This document shows, piece by piece, positions 52,492-61,316 of a DNA stretch of 64,000 bases (position 1 is its first letter; every line of letters begins with the position of its first letter). The translations under genes and the position numbers were made by a program. A model generated the notes under the pieces. The model worked only from the letters and a program-made list of their open reading frames with translations, was not told the DNA's origin and did no database searches. This stretch comes from Alphaproteobacteria bacterium (GTDB lineage: Bacteria; Pseudomonadota; Alphaproteobacteria; Micropepsales; Micropepsaceae), in the NCBI GenBank assembly GCA_947473475.1, contig CANJBZ010000014.1, positions 1-64,000 of the forward strand, written 5' to 3'.

Positions 52492-53594
52492 CGCTGCAAG
52501 CGCGCTCCCGCAGGACTGTTGGACCCGTGAATTTGCGAATGGCAATTCGCGCAGGCTCGCCCAAGCAGGCGCACATCGGGAAAAGAGCTGCCGGCCATAT
52601 TTCCGCGCGTCATCAGCAAGGCGTCATGACCGGGCTGAATGTGGCACTGCTGGCAGAGCAAAGGCGCGGCCGTTACCAGCAGCTTCTCGTGATTAGAGCC
52701 GTGCGGCGCGTGGCAGTTGGTGCAGGAATCGCGCACCGGCGCGTGATCGAACAAGAAGGGGCCGCGTTTTTCAGCATGACAGCCGTAGCAGATTTCGTTG
52801 ACGCTGTTTGCCTTTAGAAGTGGCCGGGTCGTGCTGCCGTGCGGATTGTGGCAGTCGGTACACGATATTTGTCCCTCCGGCAGGGGCATATGCGAGCGCC
52901 GGCGAAATTCCGCGCGCTGTGTCGCATGACACTGGAAACAGGTTTCATTGATCGAGCGCTTAGCGGTCAAGCCGCGCGCGGAGAAGTTGGCCTGCGGATT
53001 GTGGCAATCGCTGCATGCAACATCCCGGCCTTCATGGGCCGATCCTGACCAGAATATGCGCTGGCCGCCGCGATGACAGGTCAGACACTGCGCGTTTTGT
53101 TGTGCGATCGGAGTTCCACCATTGTGCGTGAAGCGGATGATGGTGGTCTTGTTCAAAGGGTTTCGCAGATGCTCCGATGCCGGGCCGTGGCAAGCTTGGC
53201 ACTGCTGTCCCTCCAGCGCATTGCGGGGATTGAGTGTGAAAACCTTTGCATGCGTCGTGTGCGCCCAATTCTGCGCTTCCTGCGTATGACATCCCGCGCA
53301 GACGCCCGGGTCGATGTAGCTGGGTGCTCTTGCGGACGAGCCGCTGGCCGGTGGATCGGACGCGGCGGCCAAAACTCCCGAAGCGGGATCCCGGGGACGT
53401 GAAACGGCGCCGGTGTCCGTAGCGGCAAGATAGGTCCGTATTTCTCCGAACAATCGATCCGCGCCTTGGTGTGGATCGGCCTGTCCAGATTTGCTGGCCG
53501 GCTGTGCCACATCGAACGATTCGGCCCGCGCAACGCCCTGTAGCAGGAGAATTGCGCACGCGATGCTCGCGAAGACACGGAGAGTATGTTCCAT
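52488..53594 (-). CDS. Decahaem c-type cytochrome (MtrA/PioA/DmsE type)
   Basis: 368 residues with a signal peptide ending VARAES. Ten CxxCH sites are countable: CAGCH (Cys99), CQACH, CLTCH, CSDCH, CFQCH, CTDCH, CYGCH, CTNCH, CQQCH and CANCH. Spacing and phrases such as CTDCHNPHGS and CYGCHAEKRGPFLFDHAPV are those of DmsE/MtrA-type cytochromes, which carry electrons through the outer-membrane barrel. A low-complexity Ser/Ala/Pro stretch (about 60-95) precedes the first haem, longer than in MtrA and recalling PioA. Start ATG 53594. Cotranscribed with the barrel gene and divergent from paralogue 4. Confidence 0.92.
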   Translation of the reverse strand: MEHTLRVFASIACAILLLQGVARAESFDVAQPASKSGQADPHQGADRLFGEIRTYLAATDTGAVSRPRDPASGVLAAASDPPASGSSARAPSYIDPGVCAGCHTQEAQNWAHTTHAKVFTLNPRNALEGQQCQACHGPASEHLRNPLNKTTIIRFTHNGGTPIAQQNAQCLTCHRGGQRIFWSGSAHEGRDVACSDCHNPQANFSARGLTAKRSINETCFQCHATQRAEFRRRSHMPLPEGQISCTDCHNPHGSTTRPLLKANSVNEICYGCHAEKRGPFLFDHAPVRDSCTNCHAPHGSNHEKLLVTAAPLLCQQCHIQPGHDALLMTRGNMAGSSFPDVRLLGRACANCHSQIHGSNSPAGARLQR

Positions 53595-53774
53595 CCCATT
53601 TGAAAGGTAACAGGCATTGACCCCGTGGCCTTGATTTCGATCAACGCCCCGCACCGAGACGGTTTCAGGTGGCAGAACGCCCCAAGGGCAGCCTTGCCGG
53701 GATTTGCTAGGCTTTGTGCGGCGGCAAAGTCTCGCTTAGACTGGTGCATCGGCATTTCCACAAGGGGTACGAGG
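53595..53774. promoter_or_regulatory. Divergent control region between the decahaem gene and paralogue 4
   Basis: 180 bases separate the two divergent start codons, so both promoters must lie here. GCTAGGCTTTGTG...TCTCGCTTAGACTGG has weak -10-like boxes (TAGGCT, TTAGAC). No clear operator palindrome was found by eye. The position argues that the conduit and paralogue 4 are expressed together. Confidence 0.45.
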
Positions 53775-55922
53775 ATGATCAAACGGTTCGGCATGTTGGG
53801 GGTGAGTTTCGCGGCTCTCATGGGCGCGGCGGCAATGACGCCCGCCATCGCGCAAGTACAGCTCGATGCCAATGACATTGGCGGCGTCGTGACGGGCGCA
53901 AAAGGGCCGGAAGCGGGTGTTTGGGTCATCGCGGAAACGAAAGACCTCCCGACGCGCTTCATCAAGATCGTCGCGACCGACGATCAGGGCCGCTATCTGC
54001 TGCCCGATCTGCCGAAGGCGAATTACGACGTCTGGGTGCGCGGCTATGGGTTGGTCGATTCACAGCATGTGAAAGCCGCACCCGGCAAAGCCCTGGACTT
54101 GAAAGCCACGCCTGCGCCGAACGAAGCGGCCGCCGCTCAGTATTATCCGGCGGTCTACTGGTTCTCGATGCTGAAAATTCCGGACGCGAAGCAATTTCCG
54201 GGAACGGGCGCGACGGGCAACGGCATGCCGGTGTCCCTGCAAGACCAAGCCAATTGGCTGCGTCACCTCAAGACGGATGGCTGCAGCTCGTGTCACCAAT
54301 TGGGCGACAAGGCGACGCGCGAACTTCCCACGCAGCTCGGAAAATTCAACACGAGCGCGGAAGCTTGGGAGCGGCGCATTCAATCGGGCCAAGCCGGCAT
54401 TCTGATGGTGCAGGCGGTCGGCGATCTGGAGCCCTCGCGCGCTTTCGCGAATTTCGGCGATTGGACGGACCGCATCGGCAAGGGCGAGCTTCCCTTTGCC
54501 AAACCGTCGCGTCCCACGGGCATCGAGCGCAATGCGGTTCTGACGCTGTGGGATTGGTCGCAGCCGACCGCTTACATGCACGATCTGACCACCACCGATA
54601 AGCGCAACCCGACCCTGAACGTGAACGGCGTCATCTATGGTTCGCCGGAATTGTCGTCGGATTACGTCGCTTGGCTGGACCCGGCGAACAACAAGACCGG
54701 TTTGATCAAGACGGAATGGCGCGATCAGAAAACGCCGACGACGAAGACCGGACCGCTTGTGGCGCCGTCACCCTATTGGGGCACCGAGCCGGTGTGGGAC
54801 AGCCATTCGCTGAACCACAATCCCATGATGGACGAGAAGGGCCGCGTCTGGCTGACCTCGCGCATTCGCCCCGACGCGAATCCGGCCTTCTGCAAAGCGG
54901 GCTCAAAGCATCCGTCCGCCGTCGCGTTCCCGCTCAATCAGTCGCGCCGCGAAATGCAGATGTACGATCCGGCGACGAAGAAGATCGTCACGCTGGATAC
55001 GTGCTTCCCGACGCACCATCTAAACTTTGCGCATGACGGAAAAATCTACTTCTCCAGCGGCAGCAACAACGACCCGGTTGTAGGCTGGTTCGACACGAAG
55101 AAGTGGGACGAGACTCACGACGAGCAAGACTCGCAGGGGTGGGCGCCGTTTATCATCGACACCAACGGCGATGGCAAAGCGGGCGAGTATGTCGAACCCA
55201 ACCAGCCCGTCGATCCGAAAAAGGACAAGCGCGTCCTGCAAGGGCTGTATTCGGTTTCGGAAAATCCCGCCGACGGCACGATCTGGGCGGTGGTGTTGGG
55301 CTTCCCAGGCACGGCGACGCGCTACGATCCCAAGACCAAGCTGACCGAGATGTACCAGGTCCCGTGGAACGATCCGAAAAATCCGGATTCCGGATTCTCA
55401 CCGCGCGGTGCGGACATGACCTCCGACGGCGTGTTGTGGGCGGTGCTGGCCAGCGGCCATCTCGCAAGCTTCGACCGCCGTTTGTGCAAAGGGCCGCTCA
55501 ACGGTCCTGCCGCCGCCACCGGCAAAGCTTGCCCCGAAGGGTGGAAGCTCTACACGATCCCCGCGCCGCAATTTAAGGGCGTCGCGATGAAGGGCGGCAG
55601 CGCGGAAGCGCCGTACTACGATTGGGTCGATCAGTTCGACACGCTGGGCCTCGGCAAGAACACGCCGATCGCCACCGGCAACATGTCGGACTCACTGTTC
55701 GCCATGCAGAACGGCAAATTCGTGACGCTGCGCGTGCCGTATCCGATGGGCTTCTTTGCCAAAGGTATGGATGGACGCATCGACGATGCGAAAGCCGGCT
55801 GGAAGGGCAAGGGCATCTACGCCACCTATTCCGGCAGCGCGAGCACCCACATCGAAGGCGGCAAAGGCCAGATGCCCAAAGTGATCCACTTCCAACTCCG
55901 CCCCGATCCCTTGGCGAAATAG
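53775..55922 (+). CDS. Exported monohaem protein with regulatory-like and propeller domains (paralogue 4)
   Basis: 715 residues from ATG 53775; the longer frame from 53625 adds 50 residues without homology. Signal peptide to about Ala26 (MTPAIAQ). Regulatory-like domain about 33-110 with IGGVVTGAKGPEAGVWV; haem site Cys170-x2-Cys173-His174 (CSSCHQLGD). The propeller part keeps WLDPANNKTGLIKTEWRD, WLTSRIRPDANPAFCKAGS and GTATRYDPKTKLTEMYQVPW. It resembles paralogue 1 in its ending (GPLNGPAAATGKACPEGWKL). Divergent from the decahaem gene and 12 bases ahead of a hypothetical exported protein. Confidence 0.82.
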   Translation: MIKRFGMLGVSFAALMGAAAMTPAIAQVQLDANDIGGVVTGAKGPEAGVWVIAETKDLPTRFIKIVATDDQGRYLLPDLPKANYDVWVRGYGLVDSQHVKAAPGKALDLKATPAPNEAAAAQYYPAVYWFSMLKIPDAKQFPGTGATGNGMPVSLQDQANWLRHLKTDGCSSCHQLGDKATRELPTQLGKFNTSAEAWERRIQSGQAGILMVQAVGDLEPSRAFANFGDWTDRIGKGELPFAKPSRPTGIERNAVLTLWDWSQPTAYMHDLTTTDKRNPTLNVNGVIYGSPELSSDYVAWLDPANNKTGLIKTEWRDQKTPTTKTGPLVAPSPYWGTEPVWDSHSLNHNPMMDEKGRVWLTSRIRPDANPAFCKAGSKHPSAVAFPLNQSRREMQMYDPATKKIVTLDTCFPTHHLNFAHDGKIYFSSGSNNDPVVGWFDTKKWDETHDEQDSQGWAPFIIDTNGDGKAGEYVEPNQPVDPKKDKRVLQGLYSVSENPADGTIWAVVLGFPGTATRYDPKTKLTEMYQVPWNDPKNPDSGFSPRGADMTSDGVLWAVLASGHLASFDRRLCKGPLNGPAAATGKACPEGWKLYTIPAPQFKGVAMKGGSAEAPYYDWVDQFDTLGLGKNTPIATGNMSDSLFAMQNGKFVTLRVPYPMGFFAKGMDGRIDDAKAGWKGKGIYATYSGSASTHIEGGKGQMPKVIHFQLRPDPLAK

Positions 55923-55934
55923 AGAGGATGAAGC

Positions 55935-56723
55935 ATGAGGCAGGTGATCGGTGCAGCCGCGTTGCTTGGTGGCGTTTTGCTTGGCCCTCAAGGCCAAGCA
56001 GCAGCGCCGGACATGCGGCCAGGGCCATTCGAAGCTCACCTGACCACGCTTTACGGCGCGCGCCAATACGATGCGCTTACGATGGAAATCGCTGGAGCGC
56101 AGGGCAACGAGGCGCAAGTTCGCGTCGTGAATTGGCTTTTAGCCCAGGAATCATCCGGGGGCATGAGCACGTTTATCACTATAATGGATGCGTCGCGCTT
56201 GTGGGTGTTGTCGGCGAAGTTGCCTCCCGAGCAGCAGAACCGTCTTAAGGAGCAAGCAGCCGGTCAATACCTACTGACCAAGTGGTTGATGCAGACAGAG
56301 GGATTTCAGTGCGCCGATCCAGAATCGGTCGAGAACCGGTCAGCCCTTTTCTTCGCTAGCGCACAGGCGCGAGAGATACAGGCTTTTATCGAACAGTTGC
56401 CGCAGGAGCGGGCCACACAAGTACGTGGGATTAGTTTGGGCCTCATGCTGCTTAGTTTTTCACGACGGAAGAACGATGACTGGCTCTGCCGCGCAGGTCC
56501 GCATTATTTTAACACGTATGTGCGGCAACATCCTGGCGTGTTGGATACGTCCAATCCCGATGCCAAAGTCGTAGTTCCCGATGATCCGAGCATAGAAGCC
56601 GAATTCGTTCCATTTTCGGAATGGAAAGAAAAACGTATTGGAGCCTACAAAGCTCTAGATGCAGAGTTAGGCTTGCCTCCCACCCCTGCGGTGCTTCTGC
56701 AGGGAAACGGTCAATTCAAGTAA
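55935..56723 (+). CDS. Exported protein of unknown function
   Basis: 262 residues with a signal peptide (MRQVIGAAALLGGVLLGPQG, cleavage near QAAAP). The rest is mostly helical with no recognised motif; three cysteines (CADPES, CRAG and none paired nearby). It starts 12 bases after paralogue 4 with GAGGATGAAGC in front, so it is probably in the same operon. Its base composition is less GC-rich than its neighbour, hinting at separate origin. It may be a partner of the conduit, but only by location. Confidence 0.65.
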   Translation: MRQVIGAAALLGGVLLGPQGQAAAPDMRPGPFEAHLTTLYGARQYDALTMEIAGAQGNEAQVRVVNWLLAQESSGGMSTFITIMDASRLWVLSAKLPPEQQNRLKEQAAGQYLLTKWLMQTEGFQCADPESVENRSALFFASAQAREIQAFIEQLPQERATQVRGISLGLMLLSFSRRKNDDWLCRAGPHYFNTYVRQHPGVLDTSNPDAKVVVPDDPSIEAEFVPFSEWKEKRIGAYKALDAELGLPPTPAVLLQGNGQFK

Positions 56724-56733
56724 TCCGATATCG

Positions 56734-57147
56734 TCAACACATCCCATTCGCGGTCAGGGTGCCGCTGGGGCAGATATCGACCGGTGGCGGGCCAAAGGGA
56801 CTTGGGCCGGAATTGGCGGCGTTTGGCATCGTCTGCAACTCTTGCGGTAGCGTGCTTTGGTTCGTGTACGGCGGTTTGATGGGCGGGTAGGGCGCCACGC
56901 GATACTGGCTTGCGGTGTCGGGAACGGCAGGCGGCGCCAACTGCGGATCGAAGTTCCGCACACCAGGTGAGCCTGGGAGGCCTGCGAGCGGCACACGGCC
57001 CGTAGCAGCCGAACCGCCGATCTGCGGGGTCACCACCGTTCCGGGAACCAGCGTAATGCCGCCGGGAACATCGCCGGTTGTTTGGGCGAAAGCTGCGCTG
57101 TGAAGTGATGCGGATGCGACCAGTGCAGACAGCGCGATGGCAAACAT
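56734..57147 (-). CDS. Exported proline-rich protein of unknown function
   Basis: 137 residues: signal peptide (MFAIALSALVASASLHSAAF, then AQTTG), then a low-complexity Pro/Gly/Thr/Ala sequence with GGITLVPGTVVTPQIGG and PPYPPIKPPY-like stretches (YRVAPYPPIKPPYTNQ). The two cysteines in the tail (DICPSG, NGMC) may form a disulfide. ATG at 57147 has GGTGAA in front; longer frames upstream are read through a palindromic repeat. It converges on the preceding gene, 10 bases apart. Family not recognised. Confidence 0.55.
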   Translation of the reverse strand: MFAIALSALVASASLHSAAFAQTTGDVPGGITLVPGTVVTPQIGGSAATGRVPLAGLPGSPGVRNFDPQLAPPAVPDTASQYRVAPYPPIKPPYTNQSTLPQELQTMPNAANSGPSPFGPPPVDICPSGTLTANGMC

Positions 57148-57151
57148 TTCA

Positions 57152-57268
57152 CCGTGGCCGGCCTCCGAGCCGGCCATCCAGCAGGCGAGCGTCCGTGAGC
57201 CAATGAGTCTGCTGCGCCCGTAGACACGGGCGCGCTGGGTGGCCGGGGCAAGCCCAGCCATGGTGAAT
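57152..57268. repeat. Palindromic TTCACC.TGGC...GCCATGGTGAA repeat
   Basis: TTTCACCGTGGCCGG at left faces AAGCCCAGCCATGGTGAA at right. GGCCATCCAGCAGGCGAGCG and CCGTGAGCCAATGAGTCTGC inside match the 45103-45192 element. It lies immediately upstream of the proline-rich protein gene. Confidence 0.82.
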
Positions 57269-57362
57269 TTGGGATTGAGCCCGAACCGAACCGAGCGCGC
57301 GCGCATACACAACACCTAATGCGCGCCATCCCCGCTCACAAGGCTTGCCCGTAACAACGTGA

Positions 57363-60035
57363 TCAGGCCTTCGCCGCTGCTTTGCGCTTTGGCTTCGCCG
57401 GGGCAGCTTCAGCACTCGCAGCTTTGGCCTTTTTCGGCGCTGCCTTCTTGGGAGCTGCTGCCTTGGCCGCAGGCGCTTTTGACGTCTTCGTTTTCGTCGC
57501 TTTCGCAGGCTTGCCGCGCCCCTTCTTGGACGGCGCCATTGCGGCGCGCGCGACCAATAGCGCGACCGCTTCCTCCATGGTCACGGAGTTCGGATCGGAA
57601 TCACGCGGCAGCGTGGCGTTGACCGTGCCGTCGGTGACGTAAGGCCCATAGCGGCCCTTCATCACCTTGACCGGAGCACCGCCGCTCGGGTGCGGACCTA
57701 ATTCCTTCAGCGCTTGACTGCCGCGCGGGCCGCGTCCGCCTTTTTCCTTGCGCTCGGCCAGCAGCGTCACCGCATGGTTCAAGCCGACGGTGAACACATC
57801 CTCAGGGCCTTCCAGCGAAGCATAGGAGCCGTCATTGGAGAGGTAAGGCCCGAAGCGGCCGAAACCCGCCATGATCGGTTTGCCGTTTTCGGGATGCAGT
57901 CCAACCTCGCGTGGCAGCGACAGCAGCCGCAGGGCCTTTTCCAAATCCACGTTTTCAACGGAAAAGCCCTTCGGGATTCCGGCCCGTTGCGGCTTCTCGC
58001 CATTGCCAAGCTGCACATACGGACCGAAGCGCCCCGACTTCAGTGCAACCTCTTCGCCCGATTGGGGATCGATCCCAAGCACGCGCGGAGAGGTATCGCC
58101 GTTCTCGTCCCCACCGCGTCCCATTTGGCGTGTGTAGCGGCATTCGGGATAATTGGAGCAGCCGATGAAGGCGCCGAAGCGCCCGAGTTTCAGATTGAGC
58201 CGCCCCGAACCGCAGGTCGGGCACAGCCGCGGATCGCCACCGTCCTCGCGCGCCGGGAACATATGCGGCCCGAGTATTTCGTCCAGCGCATCGATGACAT
58301 TGGCGAATTTGAGCTGTTTGGCTTCTTCCGTCGCCGGGTGGAAATCCTTCCAGAAATCCCGCAGCAATTGCTTCCACGACAGTTCGCCAGCGGAAACTTC
58401 GTCGAGCTTTTCTTCCAAATCGGCCGTGAAGTCGTATTCGACGTAATGCTTGAAGAAGCTCGTCAGGAACGCGGTGACGATGCGTCCCTTGTCATCGGGA
58501 ATGAACCTCCCGCGGTCCATGCGCACATAGGAACGATCGCGCAAAGTCGACAAAATGCTGGCGTAGGTGGACGGGCGGCCGATGCCGAGCTCTTCCATCT
58601 TCTTCACCAGACTCGCTTCGGAGTAGCGCGGCGGCGGCTCGGTGAAATGCTGCTCGTCGCGGATGGCCAGCAGCTTCAGCAGGTCACCAACGGAAAGCCT
58701 CGGCAGGCGCCTGTCGTCTCCATCGGCTTCATCGTCGCGGCCTTCCTGGTAGAGCTTCAGAAAGCCGTCGAACAGCGTCACCGCGCCTGTGGCGCGAAGG
58801 CGTGTCTGGCCGTCGGGCGACCCGACGTCGATGGTTGTGCGCTCTTGCTCGGCGGATTCCATCTGACTGGCCAGCGCGCGCTTCCAGACCAGTTCGTAAA
58901 GCCGCGCCTGATCGGAATCGAGATAGCGCGCTACAAGCTCGGGCGTGCGGGCAAAGCTTGTCGGACGGATCGCTTCGTGCGCTTCCTGCGCGTTCTTTAC
59001 CTTCGATGTGTATTGGCGGGGACGCTCGGGAACGTAGCGGGCGCCATGCAGCTCGCCGATGACATCGCGGCTTTCCGCAATGGCTTCACCGGCCATCGTC
59101 GTACCGTCGGTGCGCATATAGGTGATGAGACCCACCGTCTCGCCGCCGAGATCGACGCCCTCATACAGCCCTTGCGCAATCTTCATCGTGCGCGCGGCGG
59201 GAAAGCCGAGCTTGCGCGAGGCTTCCTGCTGCAGCGTGGACGTAATGAAGGGCGGCGCGGGATGGCGTTTGACCGGCTTCTTCTCGACCTCTGCGACGGA
59301 AAAGTTTCCACCCTGGATCGCCGCGACGGCGCGCTTTGCTTCCTCGGCGTTGCGGTGCGAAAGCTTGTCGAGCTTTTTGCCCTCCGCGTGAGTCAACTTG
59401 GCGGTGATGTTGCCGCCGGACGCCGAGAAATCCGCTTCGACCGTCCAATATTCCTGCGCCTTGAAGGCTTCGATCTCCAGCTCGCGCTCGCAGATCAATC
59501 GCAGCGCGACGGATTGCACGCGCCCCGCCGAGCGGGCGCCGGGCAGCTTTCGCCACAGCACGGGGGAAAGCGTGAAACCGACGAGATAATCGAGAGCACG
59601 GCGGGCGAGATAGGCATCGACCAGCTCTTCATTGATCGCGCGGGGATGGGCGATGGCGTCCAGCACGGCCGACTTGGTCACGGCGTTGAACACAACCCGC
59701 TGCACCTGCGCCTTACCGAGGGCGCGACGCTGCTTCAGCGCCTCCAGCACGTGCCAGGAAATGGCCTCGCCCTCGCGGTCCGGGTCGGTTGCGAGGATCA
59801 ACGTGTCGGCGCCCTTCAGCGCGTCCGCGATGTCCTTCAGGCGCTTTTGTGCCTTGTCATCGACTTCCCAGATCATGGCGAAGTCGGAATTGGGATCGAC
59901 AGACCCATCTTTGGGCGGCAAATCGCGAACGTGCCCGTAGCTGGCGAGCACGATGTAATCACGGCCAAGATATTTGTTGATGGTCTTCGCTTTGGCAGGC
60001 GATTCGACGACCACAACGCTGGAAGCTTCTGACAT
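57363..60035 (-). CDS. topA: DNA topoisomerase I
   Basis: 890-residue type IA topoisomerase that relaxes negative supercoils. The Toprim domain begins VVVVESPAKAKTINKYLG and has ATDPDREGEAI (Asp84, Asp86). The active-site tyrosine is Tyr306 in GLITYMRTDGTT. A C4 zinc-ribbon (CPTCGSGRLNLKLGRFGAFIGCSNYPEC region) and several 'GRFGPY' repeats follow. A Lys/Ala/Pro-rich tail ends the protein. ATG at 60035 is the point where homology starts. In most alphaproteobacteria rnr follows topA; here about 14.6 kb intervene. Confidence 0.96.
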   Translation of the reverse strand: MSEASSVVVVESPAKAKTINKYLGRDYIVLASYGHVRDLPPKDGSVDPNSDFAMIWEVDDKAQKRLKDIADALKGADTLILATDPDREGEAISWHVLEALKQRRALGKAQVQRVVFNAVTKSAVLDAIAHPRAINEELVDAYLARRALDYLVGFTLSPVLWRKLPGARSAGRVQSVALRLICERELEIEAFKAQEYWTVEADFSASGGNITAKLTHAEGKKLDKLSHRNAEEAKRAVAAIQGGNFSVAEVEKKPVKRHPAPPFITSTLQQEASRKLGFPAARTMKIAQGLYEGVDLGGETVGLITYMRTDGTTMAGEAIAESRDVIGELHGARYVPERPRQYTSKVKNAQEAHEAIRPTSFARTPELVARYLDSDQARLYELVWKRALASQMESAEQERTTIDVGSPDGQTRLRATGAVTLFDGFLKLYQEGRDDEADGDDRRLPRLSVGDLLKLLAIRDEQHFTEPPPRYSEASLVKKMEELGIGRPSTYASILSTLRDRSYVRMDRGRFIPDDKGRIVTAFLTSFFKHYVEYDFTADLEEKLDEVSAGELSWKQLLRDFWKDFHPATEEAKQLKFANVIDALDEILGPHMFPAREDGGDPRLCPTCGSGRLNLKLGRFGAFIGCSNYPECRYTRQMGRGGDENGDTSPRVLGIDPQSGEEVALKSGRFGPYVQLGNGEKPQRAGIPKGFSVENVDLEKALRLLSLPREVGLHPENGKPIMAGFGRFGPYLSNDGSYASLEGPEDVFTVGLNHAVTLLAERKEKGGRGPRGSQALKELGPHPSGGAPVKVMKGRYGPYVTDGTVNATLPRDSDPNSVTMEEAVALLVARAAMAPSKKGRGKPAKATKTKTSKAPAAKAAAPKKAAPKKAKAASAEAAPAKPKRKAAAKA

Positions 60036-60203
60036 CGGCCCTGCGTATTGTGAATTCATGCCGCACGTCTTTGCCTGGAAAGGCACCCGGACGCGGCGGG
60101 CGCGGACACTGGGGTAAGTTCCAGACCCGTGTCAACGGCGGGCACTGCTACTACCGCGCGATGAGTTAATCATTAATAGGAAAAATTCAACCTGAAGCTG
60201 AGT

Positions 60204-61316
60204 TCAGCGCCAAGAAACTCGGTTTCCGGGATGCCGCTGGACCCGTCCCGCCAGTTCAAGCTCTAGAATCACGGTTAACACGGCAGCGGACGGGGCAGCA
60301 CACTGCCGTATGATCTCGTCAATTTCGACCGGGGCAGGGCCCATCTTCTCCTCGACCAGCTGACGCACGTGGTCCGCTTCGCTTTCGAGCCCCCCCAAGT
60401 CGGCGGGGAAGGGCGTGCTCGCCTCCGGCTCTTGAAAGGAGCCCCCCAGCATCGGCCGCAACGCGGCAAGCACATCCTCGGCGCTTTCCGTGAGCGCGGC
60501 CCCCTCGCGGATCAGCCGGTTGGCGCCCTTTGCCCTGGGATCGAGTGGAGAACCGGGAACGGCAAACACCTCGCGGCCCTGCTCCAAAGCATAGTTCGCC
60601 GTGATGAGCGAGCCGGACCGTTCGGCCGCTTCGATCACCACCACGCCGCGTGCCATGCCGGAAATCAGCCGGTTGCGCCGCGGGAAATGGCGTGACAGCG
60701 GAGCCATGCCGAGCGGCATCTCTGAGACGATAGCGCCCCGCGCTTTGATCGCGTTGTAGAGAGCCGCGTGCTCAGGCGGATAGACGACATCGATGCCGCC
60801 GGCGACGACCGCGACGGTTCCGGTTTCCAACGAACCCGTGTGCGCCGCATGATCGATGCCGCGCGCCAGACCTGAAACCACGACCAGCCCGGCATTGCCA
60901 AGATCGGTTGCCAAGCGCGTGGCGAATTTGATGCCCAGCGCCGAAGCATTTCGCGCGCCGACAATGCCGACCATTTCGCGCTTCAGGGTGGGAATGTGGC
61001 CGATGACGGAAATCAACGGCGGTGGCGGTTCCAGAGCCGCGAGGCCGGCGGGAAATTCCGGCTCGATCGCGGCAATCAGCCGGCCGCCGATACGCGCCAG
61101 TCCGTCGATTTCGGCAATCGCTTCGGCCTCGCTCGGAATCCGCAGATCCTTCGCACCGCCACGGCGTGCCAGGCGCGGCGCGGCGTCAAGCGCTTCGCGC
61201 ACATCGGGATAGCGCGCGAGCAAACTCGCAAACGTAACTGGGCCAATCGTGTCGGTTCGTGCCAGCCGCACCCAGGCGCGCCGTTCATCCTCCCGCAAAG
61301 CCCGGCGCATCGTCAT
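60204..61316 (-). CDS. dprA: DNA processing protein DprA
   Basis: 370 residues. Loads RecA on incoming single-stranded DNA during natural transformation. The Rossmann-like core has VGIVGARNASALG, VVSGLARGIDHAAHTGSL, TVAVVAGGIDVVYPPEH, SEMPLGMAPLSRHFPRRNR and the GREVFAVPGS loop. An N-terminal SAM-like domain (TIGPVTFASLLARYP) and a C-terminal winged-helix (IDEIIRQCAAPSAAVLTVILELELAGRV) complete it. ATG at 61316 overlaps the plsY stop by four bases (ATGA). Conserved operon plsY-dprA-topA. Confidence 0.94.
   Translation of the reverse strand: MTMRRALREDERRAWVRLARTDTIGPVTFASLLARYPDVREALDAAPRLARRGGAKDLRIPSEAEAIAEIDGLARIGGRLIAAIEPEFPAGLAALEPPPPLISVIGHIPTLKREMVGIVGARNASALGIKFATRLATDLGNAGLVVVSGLARGIDHAAHTGSLETGTVAVVAGGIDVVYPPEHAALYNAIKARGAIVSEMPLGMAPLSRHFPRRNRLISGMARGVVVIEAAERSGSLITANYALEQGREVFAVPGSPLDPRAKGANRLIREGAALTESAEDVLAALRPMLGGSFQEPEASTPFPADLGGLESEADHVRQLVEEKMGPAPVEIDEIIRQCAAPSAAVLTVILELELAGRVQRHPGNRVSWR

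Noticed and set aside
57714-60032. 772-codon open frame antisense to topA
   Set aside because: TopA is unmistakable on the other strand; the antisense protein is low-quality His/Arg-rich sequence.
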